From assembly GCA_008933995.1 (NCBI GenBank), contig WARS01000036.1, forward strand, positions 1,960,419 to 2,024,418: a stretch of DNA of 64,000 nt, written 5' to 3'. The notes below the pieces were generated by a model. That model made no database searches. It had not been told where the DNA came from and saw nothing but the letters and a program-made list of their open reading frames with translations. Position numbers and translations under genes: made by a program. The first letter of the stretch is position 1. Each line of letters opens with the position of its first letter. This document shows positions 28,288-41,177 of this stretch, in pieces. Source of the DNA: Datnioides undecimradiatus (taxonomy: Eukaryota; Chordata; Actinopteri; Lobotiformes; Datnioididae).

Positions 28288-28290
<3 letters not shown>

Positions 28291-28321
<31 letters not shown>

Positions 28322-28389
28322 TATGTATTTATTAGATACAGAGCAGGGACTCAACTGGGGCAGTTTGATCCCTGCTCTGTATCTAATAA

Positions 28390-28443
<54 letters not shown>
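28291..28443. repeat. Long palindrome between a (GT)n and an (AC)n array
   Basis: A perfect 26-bp inverted repeat (28324-28349 and 28369-28394) surrounds a 19-base spacer. It is flanked outside by (TG)15 (28291-28320) and (CA)26 (about 28391-28443), so the complementary arms extend for roughly 55 bases each with only a small bulge at 28320-28323. The unique arm contains attagatacagagcaggga. The spacer itself keeps partial symmetry (aactg...cagtt). The structure looks like an inverted duplication of a microsatellite plus its flank. Confidence 0.85.
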
Positions 28444-28449
<6 letters not shown>

Positions 28450-30409
28450 GCTGTATAAAGACAGACGAGAACAAGGTGATGTGTTTAAAGACCATATTTG
28501 GTTCAGGACGACTCCTCTTCCTTCTATAAAACAGATTAAGTGTTTTGGCTGCAGCTGCATTGTCTTCGTCACTTGTGTGAAGAGTTATTAGACAGCTCTC
28601 CCGCTGCGTCCTCCACAGGAATGCAGCTTGTTTATCAGTTTTTACACCACGGTTTATGATCGCAGGCTAATAATGTCAGGAACGTGGGACAAATGTAAAT
28701 GTTATTAACCGTTATCGATCCCTGAAGAGAGAACTTGGCTGCTCGTCAGAATCAGACATCAGCTGCACAACAGTGGAAAAGCCTCAGCAGCTGGCAGGGA
28801 CTCTGGGTTTTGCTCGAAGGCACTCGAGCAGGGTGGAGGCTTTGCTTCTTTTCTCTGACCTGTGAGGGCAGCTGTGACCTGGCCCCGTAGTCTATAACAA
28901 AACATCCAAAACATCCACGTCAGCCTTGACTTCCTCAATAATCACTCTCAGTTGTTGTTACTGCTGCATCTCGTACAGATGCCTTTGTAAGGCGAATATT
29001 GGTAGGAGTTAGATCTGTTTTACAAGCTGATCATAACAAATCCTGTTTTGGTTTCACCTCATGGGGTTTCTGGGAAGTTTGGGATAAAAACATATCATGG
29101 GTTTCAAAAAGTTTTTATTATAACACCAACATCAATAACCATGCCTAATTAGTTTTTCAGCTCTGTGTGTCACAGGTCATGGGGCTGTAGAACTCGTATC
29201 AAATTAATTACAGGTGTAGAGCTCAGTGCGATACATCATCAAGGCAACTGTTGATTTGGATCTGTATCTGAATGTGGTATATCACTAGATTTACCACAGA
29301 CTCTCTACATCATTTTCTCTTCTGGCAAATTGGAAAAGTTCACATGTTTTTGGGAGGGTCTTCCAAAAACTATTACCTCTGAACTGCTCAATTTCATCCT
29401 GGTGCAAGCGCGGGCCTCCTGCCTCACGTGCCTGCCACTCGATGCAAATTCACCTGTTTTGACTGGGATCAGCTCCAAATCAGTCACTGAACTCAGATAA
29501 GATCTCGGGGAAGTATCACTTTGCCTTGCCTCCAGAAATACCCTCTATAGCCATATTTCACCGGGTGTGATATATTCTGTGGGCTGTCAGCGAGATTTAA
29601 GAGCAGCAGAACACTTAAATGGAGCTGCTTTCTGTTTGTGAGGTGCACACAAGACAGAAACACCATCAAGGTCCTTTGAAAATGTTTTTCTTATGCTTTG
29701 TTTGGAATGTGAACATTTTTATTGTTACTGTTCAAATCCACCCATCAATAGGAGGTTTGATGCAGAGCTGCATGATCTTAGACTCAAGTTGTAGGGAGTT
29801 TGTTGCAAGCACACTGGTTCCTTCATAAAGCCTCCATGTAACCTTAATAAGCCATTAGCTGACACACTTTTCAGAGTAGTAGCAGACACATCTGGTTTAT
29901 GTGCATCTTCACTGTTTTACATTTCCACAGGCCAAAGACACTGTGGCCACTTTAAATAGTCAAGCTTTATTTGATGCATATCTGTTGACTCTTGCACAGA
30001 CACACACACACCAAGGATGTGTTGTATGTCCATGGAAACAATGGACTTATGTGGGGAGTAAGCTCCATTTTTTGCGTATGAAATCTCAGTTTGGCAGCTT
30101 TTTGTATAATGCATTAGAGCCAGCTACATATGAACAATCATTTCTAAATTTCAGAAATAACATCACATCCCCACCTCAGAAAGTCAAATTTAATAGTTTT
30201 AACAGTTCGATAAGCCTCAACTAAAATCCACCAGATTAAATATGTTTCTAGCCGTAGCTCTGATCTCAAACTTTAGTTTGTTTTAGAGTTGAACCTCGAG
30301 TGGCAACAGCTTTTAGATTTAAAAAGTGATGCACTAGCTGTTTGCAGTTGGACTAGGCTGTTTTTTGGCAGCTCTACTCAAACTGCTTCTTGTGACATCA
30401 AAACCACAA

Positions 30410-30466
<57 letters not shown>

Positions 30467-32348
30467 GAGCAGCTGAGCGGAGGGATGAGAGGGGTAGAGA
30501 GAAAGAGGTAAAGCGAGAGAAGAGGATGGGAACTGACAGAGTTCCAGCAGACTTGAGTCATCGACTTCGCGCCTCACTGCAACTCTGTGTGTGCTGTGGT
30601 GAGCTTGGGTCGGCAACACACACACACACGCATGCACACACACATACACACATATATATGCATCACCTCAAATATGCACACGGACAAATCTGCACTTTGT
30701 CTGCTGAAGGCGAGCTCAGATCCAGGTGTGGGAGTGTGAGGTCAGTACATACATCGGATTCCACCTCCTCCTGTTACTCAGCCTAAACTCAGCCTTTAAT
30801 CAGCAGCTTCACTTTCACAGCCTCAGGTCCACGCTTTGCTTCATTGTTCATCATGAGGAGCGTTGCTCACGTGTCGATGTTAGAAACACACTCACTGGAC
30901 TGGCTTCGGTGCTGACCTGTATTCTGTTAAACCACATGCAGAATCAGCCAGATACGGTCTCTGTCAGCGTAAGATTAAATCAACAACACTGACATTTATT
31001 TATGAGAAAAGGATGCACATTTATAACAAATGAAGTTCAGCCCAGAAGAATTATTTTCCAATCGCTTCTAACTCCAAGACTGCAGTGGTAAAAGAAAGGA
31101 ACATTTAATATTGGTCACATCTGGATTTTCATAGTTTTCTCTCTTTATAAATCTTCTTCTGTGAAACAGGATTTGATCTCTTCTACAGCTACTTAGTGAC
31201 TTGATGCATCAGGTAGGTTTAATAAACCCAGTTACCCAGAATGAGAAAAAGCACGAATAGAGACGTTTTCTGACCCATTTGCTCTGACGCTTAACTGGAT
31301 CCAGCTCGGTGACAAACCAGCTGTTTATTAATGACTGACGAGGGCGGATTGCTGCCTCACTGCCAAAAACAACCTCTGCTCCTCCCAGCTGCTAAACAGA
31401 GCTTCACCCTGTTTTGTTATCTTTTACATTCTTTATTTTTTCATTCAGTCCTGCCTCCTGCACTGAGCTGCGAGCGAGGGTCAGCGTAATGGAAAACTTT
31501 CCTAGAAATGCCTGATGAACCTGGTGATGTTGACCGTCTCACCGTCATCTTTACTGGTTTACTGTCCACGAACGATGTGTCAGTTTTGCAGAGCCCAGTT
31601 TCACATTTATAAAATAGCTTTCACCCCAAAAGCAGGAAGAAAGTGTGGACACCAGATGAAGAAATCAGCATTTTAGCTCGACTGGTGCCACAGAAACATT
31701 GTGCGTGACAGCAGTAGATGCATTTAAAGTTTACAGATGTGTTGTTACCTCACCAGCTATTTGAAAAATGGTGGAAATCCACTAGCCTGTTGTGTGTCAA
31801 CATTTCAGTCACTACCCTCACACTAAAATGTTGCCCTAAATTTGGCAATAAATCCAGACAAACCAGCCTGGGCTCCTTCTCTTTGGTTGATCTTCAGTAG
31901 CTTTACAGTCTGAGCATTTAGCTGTTAGCACAGAGTATTATTATACACAATATTTAGCCTGTCTCCAGTGCAGAAAAATGGCCCTCATTAGCACTCTGAG
32001 CTAACTGTTTTAACTTGGATCGCTAATACACTGTTGGCAAGCAACCAGAGAATTAGCTAATGCTCACACAGCGAGAGCCAGAGTTAAGTTGCAGGGTGAT
32101 GATGGCCATACTAAATTAAATTAATGAGACTCTCGATCATCCGTCGGCTCTGTAGCGCCTGGTATCCAAAAGCTATGAATCTGCTGCTGCTTAGAACTGG
32201 GTCAGGAACACCTTGTAACGCAACACTGCACGGACTGATAATAAAACAATGTCCTGTGTAAGATCATGTCCATAAAATGCAGCATGGCTTTAATAAAAAG
32301 GAAACTGCATCAGCGGAGAGATATGAAGTTAGAGTTTAATGGATTACG

Positions 32349-32350
<2 letters not shown>
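28444..32350. other. Gene-free stretch
   Basis: Holds the CA arrays near 30413-30660. Nothing else is recognisable. Confidence 0.5.
30413..30464. repeat. (CA)26 microsatellite
   Basis: Uninterrupted CA array. A second, interrupted CA/TA stretch lies at 30617-30660. Confidence 0.95.

Positions 32351-32395
<45 letters not shown>
32351..32395. repeat. (GT)22 microsatellite
   Basis: Uninterrupted GT array 200 bases upstream of the solo LTR. Confidence 0.95.
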
Positions 32396-32396
<1 letters not shown>

Positions 32397-32594
32397 TGTG
32401 TTTGCATGAACAGGGCTTTTTCATGACCTCTGCTCTATAGAACACAGAGGTTTTCCAACAAGTGGTGAAGCTACAGGGCAGTCAGAGCACCCAAAGGTGG
32501 GAGGAGTGGGACAGCGATCGTGACGAGCAGAGAAAAGGAGGCCCATAGACAGAGAGACAGTTGTTTAACAGTAACAGTAATCAAATACAGAAAT

Positions 32595-33044
32595 TGTCAG
32601 GGCTTGGTTACGAGGAGTGGAGAGCAGGACCCAAATGCAGGCAGGGACAAGGGACAGAAGGGTTTTTAACAGTTTATTTAATGGGCTTAGGCTTACGGAT
32701 GGTCAAGGCAGGCAGGGTCGAAATCCAGGTAGTCAGTCCGAACAAGACATGGTAAGTAAAAATCCAAAAACGCAAAAACCAGAAATCCAAACTCAAAATG
32801 ATCTCAAGGGGATAACACATGGAAACATGGCAGGGACATGGATACAAACATAGCAAATGAACCGACAGAGAGCAAAGGCAATGGCATAACTTAAATAGAC
32901 AGGGGAGGGCAGCAAACGAGACACAGGTGAGACCAATCAACTAATCAAGACAGGAAACAAGTAGACAGAAACACACAAGGGAAAAACTTTTCAAAATAAG
33001 ACAGGAAATAACAAGACAAGGAACTCAACTCAAAAACCATGACA
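32595..33044 (-). mobile_element. Solo LTR of an LTR retrotransposon, minus orientation
   Basis: The 450-bp unit begins TGTCAGGG and ends CCATGACA, giving 5-bp perfect inverted ends (TGTCA...TGACA) with the TG...CA boundary of LTRs. It is flanked by the 5-bp duplication GAAAT (32590-32594 and 33045-33049). On the minus strand a TATA-like TATTTAAG (32897-32890) lies about 215 bases before AATAAA (32678-32673), the expected U3-R-U5 order. No primer-binding site, internal gag/pol or second LTR is present, so this is a solo LTR left by LTR-LTR recombination. A 5-bp duplication fits Gypsy or BEL types; I cannot decide which. Confidence 0.75.
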
Positions 33045-33049
33045 GAAAT

Positions 33050-36000
33050 GTTTGCATTTCTATGAATTACTCGGCTGTAGACATAATTAGTTACATCATC
33101 ACATGACTCATCATAATTCAGCATAGCTCTGTGACCCAAAGCTGCCATACTTACTGTTTATGCCACATCCTAGCACTTAATCTCTATAAACTGATATCTG
33201 CATATGAATGGGACACTGTACATATGTGCTGGGTCTTTATTGCAGCAGAAAGTTCAGTCTGTTGCTGGCTCAAACTGTTAAGATTAGTAGCTCAGAAGCC
33301 AATCAGCAGTGACTGAGTCATCACACTGTGACTGTTCGGTTGCCTTCACAGCTTCTCTGGTGCACTTTGTGTCACGGCCAAGTGATGCTCTCAGTCGGCA
33401 GAGAGAGGAGAGGAGATCTTCAGAATTAGTTTTCTTGTGCACTGAACATGTCTACTCCCATTGTTTCCTCTGAGGAGTGACAGAACTTAACTGTGATAGA
33501 ATTTGTAGTTGTAATCCTTGGGGCCATCCTGATAAGATGGTAGATATGATTCATATCACATCATTGCAATGTTCCCTGTTTAGTTTATTCACGTGGACCT
33601 GCTGCTGCTGTTGCCCAGATGCCAAAAAAATCATGTGATACAAAAAAAATGAGCTCAGAAACCTCACATCACTAAAAAAGTAGTCAGATTACTTTAGTAA
33701 GTATCTGAGTTACTAAGTATTGTGTCACTGCTCTGCACTGCTGACACTCTGCAGCTGTCTAAAACAAATCCAGATGATATTCCTCATTGATTATGATCAG
33801 CTGTCGCAGGCTTGTCGTAAACAATAGTACAATGGTCACGTTTTCTGAGCAGGGTCCTGCTTTGAGTCACAGCATGGAAAGACTGATCACTTTGGCAAAT
33901 TCTCTCCCATTTCCTTTGACTTTCCACCTCGTTTTACTTTTTTGCACTACCAAGAGCAGTAAAATGTTCAGAGTGAGAAGACTTGCACATTTTCCCCCGA
34001 CATGACAAGAAAATGGTGTGGCATAAATCAGGTGTAACAGCCTGGAGCCCTCTTTACTATCCTGCATCTGCCTTGTTTCACATCCACACTTGAAAGCTGC
34101 ACAGCAGATCAAAACAAGAAGAGCAAGCCAACTTAAAATCTCAATGAAACGTCCTATAAACCAAATTTTTACTGGAATGTTTCTTCAACATTCTGACAGC
34201 AGAAGGAGGAGAAGGTGCTTCACATGTGAAAATGTTAGTATCTACTCTGCACTGCTTAAAGATTCCCTCCCTGGGATTCTGGGTACAATTCATGATAATT
34301 CATTATTGATGTTCAGATATTCAGATGTCAGCTCACACTTGTTCTCTAGACATTGATCTTTATTTCTGAGTCTTTTTAGGCACATTTTGCATCCATCTTT
34401 CTCATGCAGACATGAAATTATCTCTAGGCCAGAGCCCAAAGTGACACCTTCACAATGTTGGTTTCGTCAAATAGTCCAAACTAAAGCAAACTCTTACATA
34501 TGTGAAGCTGGAACCATGAGAGGTTTTCACATAAAAAATTACTTTTGACTATTATCAAAGATGCTGGTGATTCATTTTCTATCGCAAATCACTTCAGCTA
34601 TGTTGCTGTATGAACAGATTAGATCATAATAAAACATAATGAGCTCCTCATATGCCTTATAAGCAAAAATATTCATTTGTAAAGTAACTAGCAACTAAAG
34701 CTAGAATAAAAGTAATTAATGTAATGCAGTAAAGAGTATAATACTTCCATCTGAAACATAGATGAGTAGAGGTATACAGTTACATGAAATTATTAAAATA
34801 AAGTATGTCTACACCAGGATAACTTGCTTACATGTGTCCCTCCACTTAAAGCCCATTTGTCCCTGTTTGACAGAGAATCCATATTTTTATGTTCACTCTT
34901 ATAGTAAAGCTCGCCACAGAATTCAACACTAAAGAAATGAGATCACTGGGAGATGTAGGTCTTGTGGACAGTGTGCATGTTACACACACATACTTATAGG
35001 TGTTCTTTAATGCAGGTGTGGTTGAAGGTGTGTCAGAGTCACTATTTTGGGAAAGAAAGGGGAAACCTGGCAACCTGTGTGTTTTCTGCCGCTGTGGCTT
35101 TACTCTTCAAAGATGAGAGTGTAAGATTAGTCTAAGATAATACTGACAAACCTCACCCCGCTCCAACAGCAACACTGACTTTCCAGTTTTCAAAAATCCG
35201 ATCATGTGCTGATAAGACATGTGTGGCATTTCTGAAATACACTCCGGATCTGCCTCAGTCATCACTGTGTCAACACCGTCATGGGACGTGCGTCAGTCGT
35301 GCGGACGGACGAGACTTCAACACAGTGAGGGGTGGGTGTTCAGTATCTAGAAATATCTTGAGGTCGTGTTCCTGCATTTGGAACACAATACTGTGTATTT
35401 ACCACTAAATGCAAATGCAAATTCCAGCAAACAGCACATGAAAACATTACCTCCCTGTTTTCTGTCACGTGAAACCTACATTTCACAATTCCACAGGGAC
35501 GTAAACACAGCATGCTGAATAAAGTTTTCGCTTTCAGCAATGCAGTCTACATCAAGGTCACAGACAGTGACCACGTCTTTTAAATACCAGACTCACAGGT
35601 GATACTCTTTTAGATTAATCAGAGCACTCATTGACGCCAATCACTGTCAGAGTACTGCATGATTTTCTTAGAAAGAGCAGATGAAGAAAGGGAACAAAAG
35701 TCCTTTTTTTGACAGAGAGCGATGAAATTGCTGCTGCCCTCATGTTCCTAAGCTAAGGCTATTTTTAATACCTGTATGTAAAAATGTAACTTGAACTTAA
35801 AACAATAATAACAGCAGCTTGGAAAATCAAAAGTTTTGGTACAAAGCTTGCTGACAATAATCATATACGCAGAAACATTATTCTTGTCCACACAGAATAA
35901 CTTTGATTAACCAGTGAGGAAAAACAATGTTTTTGAGGTTGGAACTTACTGGTACTATGTGGTTTTGCAGCAAATCTGAGACAAAATCACTCTGTAATGC

Positions 36001-36959
36001 AAAACCTCAAAGTGTTTCAGCAACAGCAATCTCCACTTGGATGCTTATCTTGACATCTTCTTGTAGGATCTATGCCATTTCCACGTTATGATCGAAGTGA
36101 CTTCCTGCTCTGGAACACTGACACAAACGTGTGTGCAGTAAAGCTGGCTGCTCGTACCTGAGTTCTGAGCTGTGTCCGTTCATGAAGACGCCTGTAGGTG
36201 CTCTGCCTCCGTCAGCTGCAGTGTTGCGCCTCTAACCACAGCCTTGGCTGCAGAGTGGCTGTGGTTTGAAGCATGCTGTGCCCTGGGAGAGAGGGATTAT
36301 CTTGTATTTGTTAAGAGATTTACGATAATCACGACTGGCATCAAACACGCATTCTTTAGACATATCACCTGTGTGTTGGCTCATGTCTTTGTTAATTATG
36401 TGAAGAAATACAGGGAGCACAAGAACCAGGCCTTTGGTTTTAATCATAGGTATATCATTAGTTATTATTTGTCAGTGTGGAGTTATCAGATATTATGTGC
36501 CTTGCATTGCTCGTCTGTATGTGTGCATTCTATTTAACTTGCTGAACTCTCATACATGTTGAGTTCAGTTGTACAATGATTCAACCATAAAACTGCAAGT
36601 GATAAAAAATAAGATTATGAAACAAAACCTCAAATAAATGAGAACAAGTACAACAATCGTTTTTAGAGATGTCATTATAATACCAAACAAAAAACATGAA
36701 TAACGCATAAAGAGGCCTGCGTAAAACAGATCTATTACATTTCATCTTGTTCTCGCAAAAGAACATCTTATTTTCATGAATGTTTGAACTTGATTGTCCA
36801 CATCCCCCAAAAACAAAACAAATAAAGAAATATGTAATCAATTTGCTATCATTCAATTTATTTTGATGTTTATTCAATTATTATTCTCACATTCTTATTA
36901 CCATGTTTTAGGAAGCATTCATTTGTTGCCACAGGACTTAAATATGGAGCCATGATAAA
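33050..36959. other. Gene-free stretch
   Basis: Holds the hAT fragment at 34673 and a small CpG cluster at 35277-35312 (seven CpGs in 36 bases). Near 33670 agtagtcagattactttagt resembles common fish repeat words, but is too short to assign. Confidence 0.45.
34673..34811. repeat. Fragment of a hAT-like non-autonomous element
   Basis: The stretch reads tttgtaaagtaactagcaac, then a run of aagta/agta words, then ctgaaacatagatgagtaga and tacatgaaattattaaaata. This matches the internal part of a widespread fish hAT-derived MITE whose ends read CAGTGGTGGAA. Neither terminus nor target duplication is present here, so it is a truncated copy. Confidence 0.5.
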
Positions 36960-37292
36960 GCCAAACTGTGGGACCCAAAATGCGTTCAAAAGAGTTCAAA
37001 AACAGGAAATGTCTAAGGAAACAAAACTTAGATCTGAAAACATGGGGAGACACAAAGAGAGAGGCTGGACAACACTGATCAGAAGGTACAACAATGAACT
37101 GGAACTGAGAGAGAAACACACACTAACACACTGAAGAGGGGAGGCTAACGAGGCACAGGTGAATTCATTCAAGGTGGACCACACAGTCAAACAAGTGGGA
37201 AACACACAGGAAGAGAAGGAGAAGAGAGGTGAGTCTTTTAAAGTAAAACAGGAAACAATGAGTGAATACTATCAAATAATGAAAACATGACA
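36960..37292 (-). mobile_element. Decayed relative of the 32595 LTR
   Basis: Blocks occur in the same order as in the 32595-33044 LTR: gggacccaaaatgc near 36970, gaggcacaggtga near 37150, acaggaaacaatga near 37247, and an end ...aaaacatgaca at 37282-37292. Overall similarity looks low and the left boundary is unclear. No flanking duplication was found. I read it as an old, diverged member of the same or a related LTR family. Confidence 0.4.
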
Positions 37293-40200
37293 TGTCAAAG
37301 AGCACACCAAGGAAGAGCCACACCCTGCTCTGGTCCTCACACCTTGTGGAAGTCAGAGTGTTGGATAATGAGCTGTTTCTGCCATCACATCTGTGGCGCA
37401 GCTTTCATTTAAACTATATGTGATCAAACTTGGCCCCTTGAGCGACATATCTGCCTGTGATTGACAGCACACATGCCTGAGTGAATGACTGCCGCCTCGA
37501 AACCCCATCAACTCTCCTCCCCTCCCCTCTCATTCAACACATCGGCCCAATCACGGCTCAGGAATGTTTACCTGCTGGGAGGCCTTGATTCTTGCTTGTC
37601 TGACCATCTCTGTCCTCCACTCAGAACTCAGGGTCAGTATGGAGTTCATCTCACATTCAAAAGGAGCTTTCACATTGATTTGAAAAGACCGGGAGAGTGT
37701 GCTTTCGTCTGCAGCATGACGACAATGTCGGTCTGACATCTGTGTAAAGTTAATGGGATCACAGTCTGAAGGAGAGTGTTGCACCGAAAATTAACATAGT
37801 GTCTCTGATGCACTGCTTTTACCACGCTGCAAACAGGCGGCCATGATCGCCTGCGCTGTGTGCATATACCTGGGTCTTATTTGTGCAACAAAACTGAAGC
37901 CGCCTTTGTGTTGGTGCAGTCTTTATCGTTCTGCCGTCTGCAGTGTGTGTCCTTGCTTTTTTTTTTTTTTTTTTTTCTCATTTTGCTTCCAGACACTGCT
38001 CTGCAGGTCTGGTGCACGGCGAGGTCAGCCAAACAAATCCACAACAAACAATGAGAAATATTTTTCTATCTCGTCTTCTGCTGCCAGCCAGCGCACGCAG
38101 CCGCCAGGAGCATGGAAAGCGAAGCCAGGAGGGGTGCAGGAATTTTATCACTTTACTATTAAAACAACAAACTTTTTTTTCCTGTTCAGCAGTCAACAAC
38201 CATTGGTGTGTTCATTAACCCACTATGAGCCAGCCAGTGCTGTCGGTGTCATTAGAATTCATAATTGACAGGATAGACATCCACCAATTGGAAACCAGCT
38301 ACATCTACATGCTAACTGTGTAAACTGCAGCTCTTCAGGAATAAGCCTCACTTTCTCTAAATGTGTTTACTCTTGGTCAACGCAGCCTTAACAGTAATTT
38401 CACTCTGTAAGCCCCGCAGCTGAGTTAGGGGGCCACAACAATACCAATAAGACCGTTATCCATTATCACAACCATGTCTGTAACTTTCTGAAGCCGGCAG
38501 TCTGACGCTCATGCTGGCTCTGCGTCCTGATTGACCCACTGTGCAGGCACGAGGAAGGAGCCAGGTCTGAACTTCTCTGTCTGGTTCATTTGTTACACAA
38601 CAATTCATGGTACTCTTCATGTGAGCATGAACTAACACTCTGAACGGCTTTTATTCAAACAGCATGGTTGGAGTCAAAAACTCTTCAAAAGAAAGCATTA
38701 AGTGGGTAAAACAGGAGAATAAATCCTAAATCTCCTCTCCTCACTTCATTCAAACAGTGAATGAGCTACACAACTGCAGCTCCATGAAAAGCTGTCGACA
38801 CATCCTCTTTCTGTGACTCATGCACATACACAGCTGATTACATCTCAGGCATCTGCATCTCTCTCTGTGTTGCTGTCCACCCTTATGTGTTGTATGTGCT
38901 GTGTGACTCACCTTTGACCTTTTGTCCTTCTTCTTACTCAACACCCCCGTCCTTTGACAGTGACACATTTGTTACAGCACAGCCCTGATCTCTGCACGAT
39001 CAGCAGGGCTCCCAGCAACAAAACAATTATCATCTGGTCTTCCTTTCACCTGCAGATCCGTCTGTCGCAGCAGGATAATTGTGATTATGTTTGAAGACGT
39101 CAACGCTAAAATTATGTTTTAAAGGGGGTAAAAAGTGAAAGCTGTGATGATGCATGTCATCAGGAGCATGGTATAAGAAATCCATGCTTGCTTGGTTGTG
39201 ATTGGCTCATAACCTTCAGCATATGCTATGCATTTTTATGCTTGTGTAATTGAATGTGCAAACACTGGTTTTCAAAAGTTAGTTTACATTCACATTTCGT
39301 AGTTTAACTTACTCCAGTGATGTAGAAGTGTACTCCAGGGTATGCTGGTACATTGTGACATCACCGCTGGGTGTGGTCACAGACATTAGTACTGATGAAA
39401 ATGATCTTAATGATGAAACTGAATAGATTTTATTTGGCCAGCTGAGTAAAACTACTCCCTGAGTCACACTGTTAGCAGTTAATACAATATGAACATTTCT
39501 GCATGCTTTATTTCAGAAACATATTTCTGCTTAAAATGTAAATCTACAACCCAAGACATTAACCAGACAACCTCTTATCACATTTGGAATGAGATCACAT
39601 ATTTTTTATGCTGCTCTTATTGTGACGCAAGCATACAGTAAAGGCTAACGATTCTGACAGAACAGCATGATGCATTACAGTGAACCACCTGATCAGCTCC
39701 ACATCAGGGAAAAACACTAATATTTATAAACTGTGTATGTTCTTTGGAACTGACTCATCAAAAAAAGGGAGTATCCGTCTGCATCTATCTGTGGGTGGGC
39801 TGCTGTCAGCTCAGCTTGCAGAATGGGTCAACTCAATACTTAAAGCACATATTTCCACTACATATCTTTTGGAAATATGTTCTGAAGTGTGGTAAAATTT
39901 CATGTAAGGAAAAAAACCATTCGTCCCTATGGGGAGAGATTTATGATTTACAGTTCTCATTAGAGTGGATATAAAATATCCCAGATGGGTAAACACTCTT
40001 ATTGGAGGAGACAGGGGTGAAAAAAATGAATAGTGGACCCAGGCTTCATACAAACCAGACAGAGAGAGCGTGTGGATGAAGAGGGTGAGAGGATGTGAGG
40101 AGGAGGAGGCGCGAGGGAGACAGAGAAAGTGTGAGGAGAGGACGGGGGAGACGGACCGGGATGAGGGATGGCCATCCTGAGGCTTCATGCCAGATGTCTA

Positions 40201-41177
40201 ATCAGTCTCATTCGAATCCTTGGCAGAGCCCAGAGCTCGCTAACTAACTTAAGGTGTTGGAGACATCAGCTGTCAGTCAGCGCTGTCTTCCGCACACACT
40301 CAGGACCAATGAAGATTCATCATGTGGAGATCCTCTCCTTATACGGGCATCGCAATCTCTTTGATAAGAGGTTTGATGAGATGAGCCAAACTGGTGATTT
40401 GTCCAAATTTAATAAGAAAAGGTTAAGATGTGAAGGCCGCTTGATGAATCTTCTCACATTTTTCCAGGAAGTTTATGCTATATTTATGAATTATTTGCGC
40501 TAAGGGGGGGGGAACTCATGGCTGCGCTATATGGACACTTGGCTACAATGACATTCATCAACCTGCTCCCTCTGGAGAGAACTGCGTGTATGCTGCTGCT
40601 GCTACTCCTTCAACCATGGACAGAGTTACAGAAGAGATGGTGCTGCAATCAACGGGTAAAATGAATACAGTAATGAGGGAGGCACTGTTTGTCTGCATTA
40701 AGACCGGTTTCTAGTGGCTTAGGCCAGAACATGTTTAACATAGTTTGGAAGCATTAATTCAAGCACAGTTGTTTTTTTGTATAACAGTAGTATGTTCTTT
40801 TCATTTCTGTCTTGAATCGGGCTTCTAATAGGAGCTGCATCAAATAATCAGTGTGTTTGTGGGATGTGACAGCTCTAACACTGTCCTGCGTGTTTTCTGC
40901 GTCCATAGTTTCACCTTAACGTGTGACAGATGATCCAGATTGAGGCAACAGCAGCTGCTACATGTTCCAGTTATAAGTTGTAATCCCTTTGTTAGATTTG
41001 AGTGCTTAGCAACACTCAGTTGTCCTAGATGCTGTGTGGTAGTAGTAGTGGTATTAGTGTGGACTTTGGCAGGAAGTAAGGCTGTGGAGGTTTCACTGTG
41101 GATGGGCGATCAGGAGAGTTTCCATCCCATCACAGATTGTCTTTTATTAACAGTAATTGTGTTTTTCCCAACTTTAA
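37293..41177. other. Gene-free stretch
   Basis: Holds the poly(T) run, an imperfect DR1-like site (38908-38920), and a purine-rich tract at 40070-40170. A 111-codon frame at 40168-40503 shows no family resemblance. Confidence 0.45.
37959..37977. repeat. Poly(T) tract
   Basis: About 19 consecutive T on the plus strand. No retroposed sequence could be tied to it. Confidence 0.85.

Larger units (their letters stand above)
23771..28290. other. Gene-free stretch
   Basis: Holds the TTCA array, a perfect 14-bp tandem duplication (27335-27362, accatggagcatgg twice) inside a 184-codon open frame (27173-27727) that resembles no known protein, and the CpG patch at 27952. Confidence 0.45.

Noticed and set aside
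32561-32940. Open frames on both strands around 32561-32940
   Set aside because: They lie inside or across the solo LTR and reflect its non-coding sequence, not gag, pol or env.
33650-33730. Words resembling a fish hAT or similar repeat (agtagtcagattactttagt)
   Set aside because: The match is short and no terminus or duplication is present.
36172-36537. 121-codon plus-strand frame
   Set aside because: No family resemblance, Cys/His/Tyr-rich random texture and no splice signals.
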